From Lachnospiraceae bacterium (GTDB lineage Bacteria; Bacillota; Clostridia; Lachnospirales; Lachnospiraceae), in contig JAKSRS010000014.1 in assembly GCA_024403515.1 (NCBI GenBank), positions 1 through 50,222 of the forward strand: DNA of 50,222 nt, given 5' to 3'. Below are positions 28,292 to 36,611 of the stretch, piece by piece. The notes under the pieces are model-generated. The model worked only from the letters and a program-made list of their open reading frames with translations. It was not told the origin of the DNA and ran no database searches. The first letter of the stretch is position 1, and each line of letters begins with the position of its first letter. Position numbers and translations under genes: made by a program.

Positions 28292-29383
28292 ATGGTGTTT
28301 TGTAAAATGAGTTTGCTCACAATGAACAAGGATGAATATAACGATTCTACCGTTATATCCAACCGCTTTATCGACTACTATATGAAGGATGCCAACGATG
28401 CTGAAATCAAGGTATATCTTTATTTAGTCCGAATGATGAGTGCTAATCTGCCTACCAGCGTTTCAGATATCGCTGATATGTTTAATCATACAGAAAGAGA
28501 AGTTATGCGCGCTTTAAAGTACTGGGAAAAGTGCAACCTTCTTTTGCTTGAATTCAATGAATCCAAGGTCTTGACAGGAATACGTTTCCGTTCTCCTAAT
28601 AACCAGACCTATGTAGAAACTGAGCACACTCCGGCTCAGATTGTTCCCATTAAGATTGTACAGGACAAGGAAAACTCTATTATTGTTGAAAAAGTTGAAA
28701 GAATCGAAAGACCGGTTGAAAAGGTTGAAAACGCTACGCCTTCTTATTCAAGGGACCAACTTAAGGCCTTTAAAAACAACCCGGAAACTGCTCAGCTTCT
28801 TTTTATTGCTGAAGCATACTTAAACCGTCCTCTTTCACAGTCTGATATACAAAGCCTTTATTTCATCCACGATGAACTTGGTTTTTCCTGCGAGTTAACC
28901 GATGCCTTGTTGCAGTACTGCATAGAACACGGTTCAACTGATTTCAGATACATCAGAAAAGTTGCAATCGGTTGGAAAGAGCAGAATATAAACTGTGTTG
29001 AAGACCTTAAAGAGCGCGGAAGCTCAATGTACGAAAAGTACGTTTATACTATTTTAAAATCACTTGGCCGTAACTCAGCTCCTGTAAAGCAGGAAGCTGA
29101 TTATCCTATTCGCTGGCACAAAGATTTTGGTTTTTCAATGGACATCATCATGGAAGCCTGCAATAGAACTGTGAAAGCTACAGATTCCCATCGTTTGGAA
29201 TACTGCGATAAGATTCTTTCTTCATGGAAAAAAGCCGGAGTCACCAGTCTTTCCGACGTAACCTCATGCGATGCATCCTTTAAGAAGGATAGAGTGAAGG
29301 CAGCATCCGGCAATAATGCTTTTAACTCTTTTGCCAAGACAAACTATGACTTTGATGAACTTGAAAAAATACTTACTAACTAA
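28292..29383 (+). CDS. dnaD: DnaD-domain primosomal protein with two DDBH2 repeats
   Basis: DNA-remodelling primosome protein of Firmicutes that helps load the replicative helicase. 363 residues. A winged-helix-like N-terminal domain (DDBH1, about 20-115; AEIKVYLYLVRMM, VSDIADMF, VMRALKYWEKCNLL) is followed by a charged linker rich in Glu, Lys and Val (about 120-155). Two C-terminal DDBH2-type modules are then visible, the first ending FRYIRKVAIGWKEQNI (about 225-240) and the second LEYCDKILSSWKKAGV (about 310-325); both have the YxxxI-W pattern. Tandem DDBH2 occurs in some clostridial relatives. The start may instead be ATG at 28307: the 28292 ATG has GAGGG only two bases away. Next gene dnaI follows by 15 bases. 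Confidence 0.87.
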   Translation: MVFCKMSLLTMNKDEYNDSTVISNRFIDYYMKDANDAEIKVYLYLVRMMSANLPTSVSDIADMFNHTEREVMRALKYWEKCNLLLLEFNESKVLTGIRFRSPNNQTYVETEHTPAQIVPIKIVQDKENSIIVEKVERIERPVEKVENATPSYSRDQLKAFKNNPETAQLLFIAEAYLNRPLSQSDIQSLYFIHDELGFSCELTDALLQYCIEHGSTDFRYIRKVAIGWKEQNINCVEDLKERGSSMYEKYVYTILKSLGRNSAPVKQEADYPIRWHKDFGFSMDIIMEACNRTVKATDSHRLEYCDKILSSWKKAGVTSLSDVTSCDASFKKDRVKAASGNNAFNSFAKTNYDFDELEKILTN

Positions 29384-29398
29384 TCCGGGAGAGACTCG

Positions 29399-30364
29399 AT
29401 GGCTTTATCTAATTCACAATATGAATCCATAATGCATGGCTACGATGTTACAAGAATGCTAAACTCTCGTATCCACGAAGATCGTATTCAGAAGATTTAT
29501 GATACAATTCCCGAATACGCTTCCTTGGATGATGAAACCATATCTCTTTCTCTTGATATTACCAAGAAAAAAATACTTGGTCAGACTGACGATTTAAACG
29601 TTTTAGAAGAACGATTAAACATTGTTAAACAGCAGAAGAAAAATCTTTTGGAAAACTACGGCTTTCCCAAAGATTTTCTTTCTGATATATACACTTGCAA
29701 AGATTGTAAAGATACCGGTTACATAGATGGCAATAAGTGCCACTGTTTTATAAAACAGGAAACCGAAATATTATACAATCAGTCTAACATTCGAGAATTT
29801 CTGCAGGATAATAATTTTTCTACTCTTTCACATGAATATTATAGTGGTGATGACCTTTTACGCTTTACAAAAGCCGAAGAAGTATGTCACAATATGGTCG
29901 ACGATTTTAAAGATAAGTCAACTAACCTTCTTCTCTTTGGTACTGTGGGAACTGGAAAATCTTTTCTATCAGGTTGCGTTGCCCATGAATTAATCCAAAG
30001 AGGTTATTCTGTTATATATTACAGTGCAATTGGGTTATTTGATAATCTTGCCAAGAATACTTTTGGTAAAACTAATCGTGACGAACTTTACAACTTGCAT
30101 GAATCCTTATATAATTGTGACTTGCTGATTGTCGATGATTTAGGAACAGAGGTTTCTAATTCTTTTGTTTCATCAGAACTTTTTTCCTGCATCAACGAAC
30201 GTTCGCTGAGGAAAAAATCGACAATCATATCAACCAATCTTTCATTGGAAGAAATTAGGGACAGATACTCAGACAGAGTATTTTCAAGGTTTGTTTCAGG
30301 CTATAGCGTTCTTAAACTTACCGGTCCTGACATTAGAACTGTTAAAAAAACAAATAGCAAATAG
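29399..30364 (+). CDS. DnaI/DnaC-like helicase loader ATPase
   Basis: AAA+ protein that loads the replicative DNA helicase. 321 residues. N-terminal helical domain, then a probable zinc site formed by Cys100, Cys103, Cys114 and Cys116 (TCKDCKDTGY and KCHCF), then the ATPase core with Walker A GTVGTGKS (181-188), Walker B LLIVDDLGTE and a sensor/arginine-finger segment SDRVFSRFVSGY. This is the layout of B. subtilis DnaI. It follows dnaD in the same direction with GGGAGAG as ribosome binding site, and prs starts 18 bases later. Confidence 0.9.
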   Translation: MALSNSQYESIMHGYDVTRMLNSRIHEDRIQKIYDTIPEYASLDDETISLSLDITKKKILGQTDDLNVLEERLNIVKQQKKNLLENYGFPKDFLSDIYTCKDCKDTGYIDGNKCHCFIKQETEILYNQSNIREFLQDNNFSTLSHEYYSGDDLLRFTKAEEVCHNMVDDFKDKSTNLLLFGTVGTGKSFLSGCVAHELIQRGYSVIYYSAIGLFDNLAKNTFGKTNRDELYNLHESLYNCDLLIVDDLGTEVSNSFVSSELFSCINERSLRKKSTIISTNLSLEEIRDRYSDRVFSRFVSGYSVLKLTGPDIRTVKKTNSK

Positions 30365-30382
30365 AAAGCGAGGCATCTTTTC

Positions 30383-31567
30383 ATGGGAAGCAATGAAGAG
30401 AAACGAAATCTGGAAACTATTCCTGTAGGCTCTTTGGGAATTATCGCCTTAGAAAGCTGCAAGGACATGGGCGCCAAAATTGACGAGTATCTTGTTAAAT
30501 GGCGTGCCGAGAGAGAAAATGAGCACAAAGAAAGCTTAGCTTTTTCGGGTTATATGCGTCCTTCCTACCTTCTTAAGACTAAAATCCCCAGATTTGGTTC
30601 AGGTGAAGCCAAAGGATTAATCCTTGAGTCAGTAAGAGGTTCTGACCTTTACTTACTTGTTGATGTATGTAATTATTCTTTAACCTATTCCCTTTGTGGA
30701 CAGGAAAATCATATGTCACCGGACGATCATTTCCAGGATTTGAAGAGAATTATCGCAGCTGTTGGTGGTAAAGCCCGTAGAATCACAGTCATCATGCCTT
30801 TCCTTTACGAAAGTCGTCAGCACAAGCGTACAGCAAGAGAATCTCTTGACTGCGCAATGGCCCTTCAGGAAATGGTTAACATGGGTGTTGATAATATCAT
30901 CACTTTTGATGCTCACGATCCTCGTGTTCAGAACGCAATTCCTCTTCATGGATTTGAAACTGTTCAGCCCGCTTACCAGTTTATTAAGGGTCTTCTTAAA
31001 AATGTCAAAGGCCTTAATATAGATTCAGACCATATGATGGTAATAAGCCCCGATGAAGGTGGTATGGGACGCGCTATATATCTTGCCAACGTTTTGGGTC
31101 TTGATATGGGTATGTTCTATAAGCGTAGAGATTACACACAGGTTGTAAATGGACGTAATCCTATTGTGGCTCATGAATTCTTAGGTTCCAGTGTAGAAGG
31201 TAAAGACGTGATTATTATGGATGATATGATTTCATCCGGAGAAAGCGTACTCGAAGTGGCAGCCAACCTTAAGTCCAGAAAAGCTAACAGAATTTTTGTA
31301 TGCTCAACATTTGGTTTATTCACTAACGGTCTTGATCGCTTTGACAAAGCCTTCGAAGAAGGTATTATCTACAGAGTACTTACGACTAACCTTATATATC
31401 AGTCACCTGAACTTCTTTCAAGAGAATGGTATATTAATTGCGATATGAGCAAGTACATTGCATATATCATTGATACACTTAATCATGACACTTCTATCAG
31501 CGATTTATTGAATCCTGTTGAAAGAATTCAGAAAATAGTAACTCGTTACAAAATGGACGAACTATAA
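30383..31567 (+). CDS. prs: ribose-phosphate pyrophosphokinase, long divergent form
   Basis: Produces PRPP from ribose 5-phosphate and ATP for nucleotide, histidine and tryptophan synthesis. 394 residues versus about 315 for common Prs: about 60 extra residues at the N-terminus before FGSGEAKG and small insertions. Conserved blocks are RQHKRTARESLDCAMAL (ATP/flexible-loop region), FDAHDP corresponding to the metal-binding DLHA, YKRRDY, and the PRPP-binding loop VIIMDDMISSGES. The family divergence means a canonical second Prs may exist elsewhere in the genome. Third gene of the dnaD operon, closed by a strong terminator. GAGG lies about 12 bases upstream of the ATG. Confidence 0.88.
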   Translation: MGSNEEKRNLETIPVGSLGIIALESCKDMGAKIDEYLVKWRAERENEHKESLAFSGYMRPSYLLKTKIPRFGSGEAKGLILESVRGSDLYLLVDVCNYSLTYSLCGQENHMSPDDHFQDLKRIIAAVGGKARRITVIMPFLYESRQHKRTARESLDCAMALQEMVNMGVDNIITFDAHDPRVQNAIPLHGFETVQPAYQFIKGLLKNVKGLNIDSDHMMVISPDEGGMGRAIYLANVLGLDMGMFYKRRDYTQVVNGRNPIVAHEFLGSSVEGKDVIIMDDMISSGESVLEVAANLKSRKANRIFVCSTFGLFTNGLDRFDKAFEEGIIYRVLTTNLIYQSPELLSREWYINCDMSKYIAYIIDTLNHDTSISDLLNPVERIQKIVTRYKMDEL

Positions 31568-31579
31568 GATATGATTAAC

Positions 31580-31615
31580 GGCTCCTGATTCTAAAATCAG
31601 GAGCCGCCTTTTATT
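31580..31615 (+). terminator. intrinsic terminator after prs
   Basis: Perfect 11-bp stem GGCTCCTGATT (31580-31590) with AATCAGGAGCC (31595-31605), 4-base loop, then GCCTTTTATTT. It stops the plus-strand operon just before the convergent ABC transporter gene; the minus-strand side lacks a T-run. Confidence 0.88.
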
Positions 31616-32288
31616 TCTCTTCTTTTATCTTTCCATAAGACATATATATCTTTCTATCACACATGTTAGCCATTTCTTCATCGTGTGTTGCCATAATAAT
31701 TGTCTTCCCATACTCGTGCGCTAAGGACTTAAGTCTCCAAACGACATTTTGAGCATTCTTTTCATCCAACGAACCTGTCGGTTCATCAGCAAGTATTATT
31801 TCTTTATCATCAACAAGAGCCCTGGCTATTGTTACTCTTTGCTTTTCACCTGATGATAAAAAAGGTGGAAACGATTCCGCTTTATTATCCAGTCCTAAGT
31901 ATTCTAATATGTCATAAACCTTCTCATAATAATTTTCCTTGTACTCTTTCTTTCGGACTGAAATAATTGTATTCTCAAATATCGTTTTTTCATCTATAAG
32001 AGAGTATGTTTGAGGAATATACGAAACGATTTCTCTTCTTATGCTTAATCTTTTTTTCTTAGATGAGTAATCGACTCGCTCTCCTCTAAGATATACATCG
32101 CCTTTTGTAGGTTCACTCATTCCTGACAAAATTTTAAGAAGTGTTGTCTTGCCACAACCACTCGCACCCATTAGTGCAACCAGTTCACCTTTATATATAC
32201 ATAAATCAACGTTATCGAGGACTGTTTGAATATTTGTAGTAACGTTATATGTCTTAGTCAGCCCTTCAACCAAAATTTCTTTATTCAT
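31611..32288 (-). CDS. ABC exporter ATPase, MacB/LolD-like
   Basis: Nucleotide-binding subunit that powers the two half-permeases encoded directly upstream. 225 residues with Walker A GASGCGKTT (41-49), Q-loop near SYIPQTYSLI, signature LSSGEKQR (about 145), Walker B IILADEPTGSLD and the H-loop MATHDEE. The EPTGSLD stretch is typical of the MacB/LolD branch, which energises mechanotransmission-type exporters and bacteriocin or peptide-resistance systems. Last gene of the sigma-factor cassette, 8 bases after the second permease. No dedicated terminator is seen on the minus side. Confidence 0.92.
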   Translation of the reverse strand: MNKEILVEGLTKTYNVTTNIQTVLDNVDLCIYKGELVALMGASGCGKTTLLKILSGMSEPTKGDVYLRGERVDYSSKKKRLSIRREIVSYIPQTYSLIDEKTIFENTIISVRKKEYKENYYEKVYDILEYLGLDNKAESFPPFLSSGEKQRVTIARALVDDKEIILADEPTGSLDEKNAQNVVWRLKSLAHEYGKTIIMATHDEEMANMCDRKIYMSYGKIKEEK

Positions 32289-32296
32289 CTAATTCC

Positions 32297-33484
32297 TCAA
32301 TTAATAACACGAAGTTCGACACATGTGACAATAAGTAATATAATGAGTAACCAAAGCATTTTTCCACATATCATTACGCATAAAATAAGCGGAATACTTA
32401 ACGTAATGCAAACTATGGCATTCACCTCCAATAGAGAGAACCCATTGTCCCATAAAATATTAAAATATTGCCTGTTGCGACCAATATAGATATGTGGGAA
32501 AATAAGAACCGATACTATAGAGAATATAAGCGACGACACAATGAGTAGATTCAGAAGATTTCCCATATACTCTTTCTTTTGCTCTATGACCTTATTTTGT
32601 GTATCCGATTCTAATATCACTGTTGATGCGGGCGTTATCCCACATTCATCGCATATTTCCTTTATTACTTCATCCACTCTCTGCAAACTGTCTTTTGATA
32701 TAATAACTCCATTAACCTTAAATAGATGATAGATTCTATCCTGAAATGCGTCATTCTCTTCATCGCTCTTTTCATTACTAAGCTTGATAAGTGGAGCAAC
32801 TACATATCGGTCCAGATTCTTAACAGACCCATGATACATACAAAACGCGCCCTTTTCGAGAAATCCATTCACTATATACTTAATCTCTCCATCAAAAGGT
32901 GAATAACCATCAACTATGTCTCCGATTGAAAAAATGTCCTTGTAATCGCTTCCTAACACAATCGGAAGAAAGCTCTTATTATTTCCATCGTCCCAAAAAC
33001 TTCCTTTTTGACATTTTAGGCGATAATAGTCAACCGCTTCCAAGTCGACCCATAAGCACTTCACTTCATTGGTTACACGGCCGTTATATATCATCTGGTT
33101 CATCTCTGTGTCCCCAGATTCGTATAAATCCAGCATTTCATCCTTAATCAGCGGGCTTATAATAACGCAGGGATTATCATATATTTCAAGATACGAAAAA
33201 TTATCCTGATTCTTTAGCATGTTATTCATCACCCTGAGTCTCATTATTGCATCGCTATGCGAAAAGAATTCGCTTTCCGCCGGTCCGACCAATTCATCAA
33301 TTATCCTGTAAGTCGCCTCCTCACACTCTTCTCCGTTGGGTAAAGATAAATCATCTGAAAATGATATATTATCCCTAACTCGAAAAAATATACTTACGGC
33401 TAGTAATTGAATCATTAATATAAACAATAGAATTTTGTTCTTTCGTATTGAAAAAACAACTTCCCTAATTATTAACCCTAACAT
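32297..33484 (-). CDS. FtsX-like half permease of the ABC exporter (second)
   Basis: 395 residues with one N-terminal membrane helix (ILLFILMIQLLAVSIFF, about 18-34), a large extracellular domain (about 40-285) and three C-terminal helices (about 290-390), the 4-helix plan of MacB/FtsX-type permeases. The sequence of the external domain is unrecognised. The ATG at 33484 is preceded by GGGG; a longer start at 33505 lacks a ribosome binding site. It overlaps the first permease by 20 bases. Together the two halves (about 720 aa) match in size the eight-helix bacteriocin-associated membrane proteins, but similarity is not verified. Confidence 0.75.
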   Translation of the reverse strand: MLGLIIREVVFSIRKNKILLFILMIQLLAVSIFFRVRDNISFSDDLSLPNGEECEEATYRIIDELVGPAESEFFSHSDAIMRLRVMNNMLKNQDNFSYLEIYDNPCVIISPLIKDEMLDLYESGDTEMNQMIYNGRVTNEVKCLWVDLEAVDYYRLKCQKGSFWDDGNNKSFLPIVLGSDYKDIFSIGDIVDGYSPFDGEIKYIVNGFLEKGAFCMYHGSVKNLDRYVVAPLIKLSNEKSDEENDAFQDRIYHLFKVNGVIISKDSLQRVDEVIKEICDECGITPASTVILESDTQNKVIEQKKEYMGNLLNLLIVSSLIFSIVSVLIFPHIYIGRNRQYFNILWDNGFSLLEVNAIVCITLSIPLILCVMICGKMLWLLIILLIVTCVELRVIN

Positions 33485-34439
33485 AGTTTTCCCCAGATAC
33501 AGCATATGTTACTGCAAGTATTATACTAAGCGATAATACAGTCCCCAAAATAGTTAGCAGATTTATCTTTTGGCCCAGTACTAATTCCACAACGATAGCC
33601 AACAATAACGAAAGTGCCGCCGTTGCAAAATACTGACTTCCAATTTCTACTATTCCGAATGCTCTTCCAACAATGTAATAAGCTTCCCTAATTTGACTGA
33701 ATCGTCTTATCCACAGTACATCTAACAAAACAATACCGCCTAAAGCTGAAGCCAGGGTTACAAAGACGACGACAATAATATAACTTGAAGTTTTCGATGT
33801 ATCATCCATTGAACTACTACTTAATTTTATCGACTTAGTCTCAATTCCCAGCTTGCTTAGATTATCGTAAATAACCTTATATAACGCCTTGGCTGTCACT
33901 GAATCTCTGGCAACAACAACAAATCTGTTATTATCAAAATTACATTCAAATATGTCAGGATTCCATATAAAAATCCCATATTCCAAAGTCAGATATGTTG
34001 AATCATCAAATAATGACAGTTGCTCGTATCTTTTCTTGTTAAACATAAATGGTTCTGTGTCATGCACCTGCATCGCTTTTTTGTTACACACATACATGTT
34101 TTTGTTTTTTATAGTACTGTCAATATTTTTAGTGTAATTCAAAAATCCATTGTAATCAGCTAAAGCATATATATATTCGCTTGGTGACAGCTCTTGCAAA
34201 ACGACACATCCCTCTGGCTGCTTGCTTAAAAAACTAAAGTCTACTTTTCCTTGGTGATCAACAACAAAATTAATTGCACAATCATCGAATCCGGTCAATG
34301 ACTTATTCTTTTCACGCGCCAAACTGGAAATCATATTAAATTCTTCGTTTATAACAGTGAATAAGAAAAAAAGGCTTATAAACAAAAGAATAATAGTGCT
34401 ATAGTTTTTTCTATTACTGACATGATCCACAATAAACAT
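33465..34439 (-). CDS. FtsX-like half permease of the ABC exporter (first)
   Basis: 324 residues: N-terminal membrane helix (TIILLFISLFFLFTVI, about 14-29), an external domain to about 215 with few Cys, then three helices (IIVVVFVTLASALGGIVLLDVLW, AALSLLLAIVVELVL, INLLTILGTVLSLSIILAV, each within the last 110 residues). It pairs with the following permease. Two starts are possible: ATG at 34439 with TGGAGTGG upstream (chosen), or GTG at 34463 overlapping the upstream secreted protein further. It overlaps that gene's 3' end by 26 bases, so translation is coupled. Confidence 0.72.
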   Translation of the reverse strand: MFIVDHVSNRKNYSTIILLFISLFFLFTVINEEFNMISSLAREKNKSLTGFDDCAINFVVDHQGKVDFSFLSKQPEGCVVLQELSPSEYIYALADYNGFLNYTKNIDSTIKNKNMYVCNKKAMQVHDTEPFMFNKKRYEQLSLFDDSTYLTLEYGIFIWNPDIFECNFDNNRFVVVARDSVTAKALYKVIYDNLSKLGIETKSIKLSSSSMDDTSKTSSYIIVVVFVTLASALGGIVLLDVLWIRRFSQIREAYYIVGRAFGIVEIGSQYFATAALSLLLAIVVELVLGQKINLLTILGTVLSLSIILAVTYAVSGENYVRVNN

Positions 34440-34899
34440 GCGCAATTCCACTCCATCCCTCACTTACTTTATTGGTTGGTGTTTCCGCATATGTTCCTGT
34501 AAATGAAACTTTTCTTCCAGAGTCAGAACCTGCTATTGGATTTCCGAGTAGATCTTCAAATCTCACCCTAACATAACCGCAAAAAGAAGAAGAGTGTACT
34601 GTAATTCCCTTACATAATTTTGTGTCATTTAAAAATGTCATTGTATATGATCTTAGTGTAATCACACCCTCTTTTACTTTTACCTGTTTTTCTTCTCTAA
34701 GTTTCCAAGTAGGATTGTATTCCTTACCTTTCACTGCAGAAATAACGTTTGTGTTTACTCGAATTGCTTCTGTGTCTATCCAGCAGTACGCTGCATTTTT
34801 TTCGCTTTCCCCAAATGCAAATTCATTGCTTTTGGCATACACTGCTTCTTTACAGAATAATACTGCTACTACTGCCATAATTAACGCTATCTTTTTCAT
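34414..34899 (-). CDS. small secreted Cys-containing protein of the sigma cassette
   Basis: 161 residues with a Sec signal peptide (IALIMAVVAVLFCKEAVYA, cleavage likely after residue 22). The mature part is mostly beta strand, contains Cys39, Cys96, Cys107, Cys157 and Cys160, and ends in the striking tail HVYCGSCQ, a CxxC motif at the very C-terminus. Five Cys leave at least one free or disulfide-exchanging residue. No family is recognised. GGAGG precedes the ATG and the gene directly precedes the permease genes, which suggests that it is exported or sensed by that system. A bacteriocin-like or surface-signalling role is a hypothesis. Confidence 0.7.
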   Translation of the reverse strand: MKKIALIMAVVAVLFCKEAVYAKSNEFAFGESEKNAAYCWIDTEAIRVNTNVISAVKGKEYNPTWKLREEKQVKVKEGVITLRSYTMTFLNDTKLCKGITVHSSSFCGYVRVRFEDLLGNPIAGSDSGRKVSFTGTYAETPTNKVSEGWSGIAHVYCGSCQ

Positions 34900-34911
34900 A
34901 CTTACCTCCTC

Positions 34912-35319
34912 TTAACGTGCTTTTTCTTCAGTAGATTTTATAGTTCTACTCTCGCTTTTTGATTTAGTTCTTGCTGTAATATTCGCTACTGCTCTATATG
35001 TTTTTCCTTTTTCAACCTTCCATTCGAACTGATAAGCCAAACTGTCACTATTACTATTCGATGACCACTCCTTTATGGTTGTCCACGAAAGTCCTTTCTT
35101 TACTTGTAGAGATATCTTTGCGGTTATATTTGTAACTTCGGAATTTCCACTCACATATCCGCTAATCTGTGCATTCATGTCTGAGATACTAAGATTACAG
35201 TAATTTATATCTATTAATTGCAAACATGGCTCAATTACAGATTTTTCACTTGCATATGAATCACAATCCCATAAGAATATAGTAATAATAAGCAAGACTA
35301 AAAATGTAGTTTTCTTCAA
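34912..35319 (-). CDS. small secreted beta-sandwich-like protein
   Basis: 135 residues with a signal peptide (FLVLLIITIFLWDCDSYA, cleavage near residue 23). The mature part has two Cys (32 and 41) and a strand pattern LSISDMNAQISGYVSG, ITAKISLQVKKG, WTTIKEWSS and YRAVANITAR. This resembles, by eye, a group of short Ig-like secreted proteins common in gut clostridia with an internal W-x-x-x-K-x-W pattern; I cannot name the family. It sits 12 bases before the second secreted gene and 46 bases after the anti-sigma gene, with AAGGAG upstream of the ATG. Confidence 0.68.
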   Translation of the reverse strand: MKKTTFLVLLIITIFLWDCDSYASEKSVIEPCLQLIDINYCNLSISDMNAQISGYVSGNSEVTNITAKISLQVKKGLSWTTIKEWSSNSNSDSLAYQFEWKVEKGKTYRAVANITARTKSKSESRTIKSTEEKAR

Positions 35320-35365
35320 TTAATTATCTCCTTTCCAAATTCATACTTATTGATTTCTGAGATTG

Positions 35366-36046
35366 CTATTTATATATGATTTCTATACTTCTTGCAATCT
35401 TAAGCGTTTCTTCCTCATCAAGGAGTGTTTCTACGAGCATTACCAAATTATCATATGACCAATAAACTATTTTCCGCTCTCCTTTTATATACAAATGTGC
35501 GTCGCACCCCTCTATAGACACATACTCATCTTTTGCATCCTCTGTATCAATCTGCAATGTAAATGCTGATGCATTATCGATTTGTATCACCGATATCCGG
35601 ATTCGCTCGTTTTGTTTGCGCCTGTAGCCAACTATATACATGCTGTGATTTTTGTTTTCCTGTTCAATATTAAATCCTTCCGGAATATATGAAATTTTAA
35701 TTTCCTCGATTTCTTTATAATCCGAATCACTCGATATATTAAATACTGTCGAATCATGAAATACTTTTTTAGCTATATTCAGTACTTTTTCACGATAGGC
35801 TTCTACAGACATGGATGCCGCAAATAAAACACCTATAGATACGATTATAATTGCAGCAACTCTTCCCACAGTCGTAAAATAATGACTTTCCTTCTCGTAT
35901 TTTCTTGTAATCCTTCTCATATTCTTCTGAAATCTAAGAGAAAATGTATGTTCATTCTCTTCAATCCCTTTGAATGCTGATGAATACCATATTCCTGCTG
36001 CACGCTCTATATTTAGTGTTATTTCTTCATCTGTTATTACCTTCAT
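35366..36046 (-). CDS. DUF4367-type membrane anti-sigma factor
   Basis: 226 residues: a cytoplasmic N-terminal part (about 1-58) with predicted helices that could hold the sigma factor, one membrane helix (VAAIIIVSIGVLFAASMSV, about 63-81), and an external domain (about 110-226) with ISYIPEGF...YRRK...IEIIY features of DUF4367. Such proteins are commonly encoded downstream of ECF-type sigma factors as their anti-sigma partners. Its start overlaps the sigma gene by 20 bases, as expected for balanced co-translation. The signal sensed by the external domain is unknown. Confidence 0.78.
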   Translation of the reverse strand: MKVITDEEITLNIERAAGIWYSSAFKGIEENEHTFSLRFQKNMRRITRKYEKESHYFTTVGRVAAIIIVSIGVLFAASMSVEAYREKVLNIAKKVFHDSTVFNISSDSDYKEIEEIKISYIPEGFNIEQENKNHSMYIVGYRRKQNERIRISVIQIDNASAFTLQIDTEDAKDEYVSIEGCDAHLYIKGERKIVYWSYDNLVMLVETLLDEEETLKIARSIEIIYK

Positions 36047-36572
36047 TCTCCATCTCTTCCATTATCTTGGCTAGTTTAACCTTTGCTCTTTGTATGGTTT
36101 TTCGAACATTTTCCTTTTTCATATTCATTAGACTTCCAATAGCATCATCGCCTAGTCCTACGTAATATTTCAAAAACAAAATTTCTCTATCCCTTGTTGG
36201 TAACATAGCCATAGCCTTTTGAATACATGTTGCGTTCTCTATCTGCTCAAGTTCATCAGCTGATGGAACATTTACTTCATTTTCATTGAAAGGCAGTTCT
36301 GATAGTCTATGCTTTCGCCTATAATAATCTATTGCTGTTCTTTCAGTTACCGTTACAAGGAACAATCGGGTTCTTCGGCTAATCGGTCCGCTTAAACTAT
36401 CAAAGTGCTCTATCACCTTTGTAAATGACTCTGATACAACGTCTTCGGCGTCATGGTAATTATTTAATATTTTATTAGCAACATGAAACATCAAGTTCCT
36501 ATATTCGTTATATATAATACGTAATTTGTCCTTTTCCTCCTCGCTATCTAACAAAGATAACAAAAAAATCAT
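36027..36572 (-). CDS. ECF-type RNA polymerase sigma factor
   Basis: 181 residues. Region 2 is at the N-terminus (RNLMFHVANKIL, YHDAEDVVSESFTKVIEH, which recognises the -10) and region 4 at the C-terminus (LPTRDREILFLKYYVGLGDD with the helix-turn-helix MNMKKENVRKTIQRAK, which binds the -35). Region 3 is missing, as in ECF factors. The overlap with the DUF4367 gene marks it as their regulatory pair, and the promoter it uses is most likely upstream of the cassette itself. GAAGGGTG lies 7 bases before the ATG. 39 bases separate it from the frameshifted lipoprotein gene upstream. Confidence 0.88.
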   Translation of the reverse strand: MIFLLSLLDSEEEKDKLRIIYNEYRNLMFHVANKILNNYHDAEDVVSESFTKVIEHFDSLSGPISRRTRLFLVTVTERTAIDYYRRKHRLSELPFNENEVNVPSADELEQIENATCIQKAMAMLPTRDREILFLKYYVGLGDDAIGSLMNMKKENVRKTIQRAKVKLAKIMEEMENEGNNR

Positions 36573-36611
36573 TGTCTACACCCTTCCCGTACCATTTACA
36601 CTGTTTAGTTG

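Noticed and set aside
33465..33505. Frameshift that split one 720-residue permease
   Set aside because: Each half has its own plausible start, ribosome binding site and complete 1+3 membrane helix plan, so two coupled half-permeases are more likely than a broken gene.
34414..34899. Lactococcin 972-type bacteriocin
   Set aside because: The layout with an ABC exporter brought it to mind, but the sequence does not show the Gly/Trp/Tyr-rich mature region of that family.
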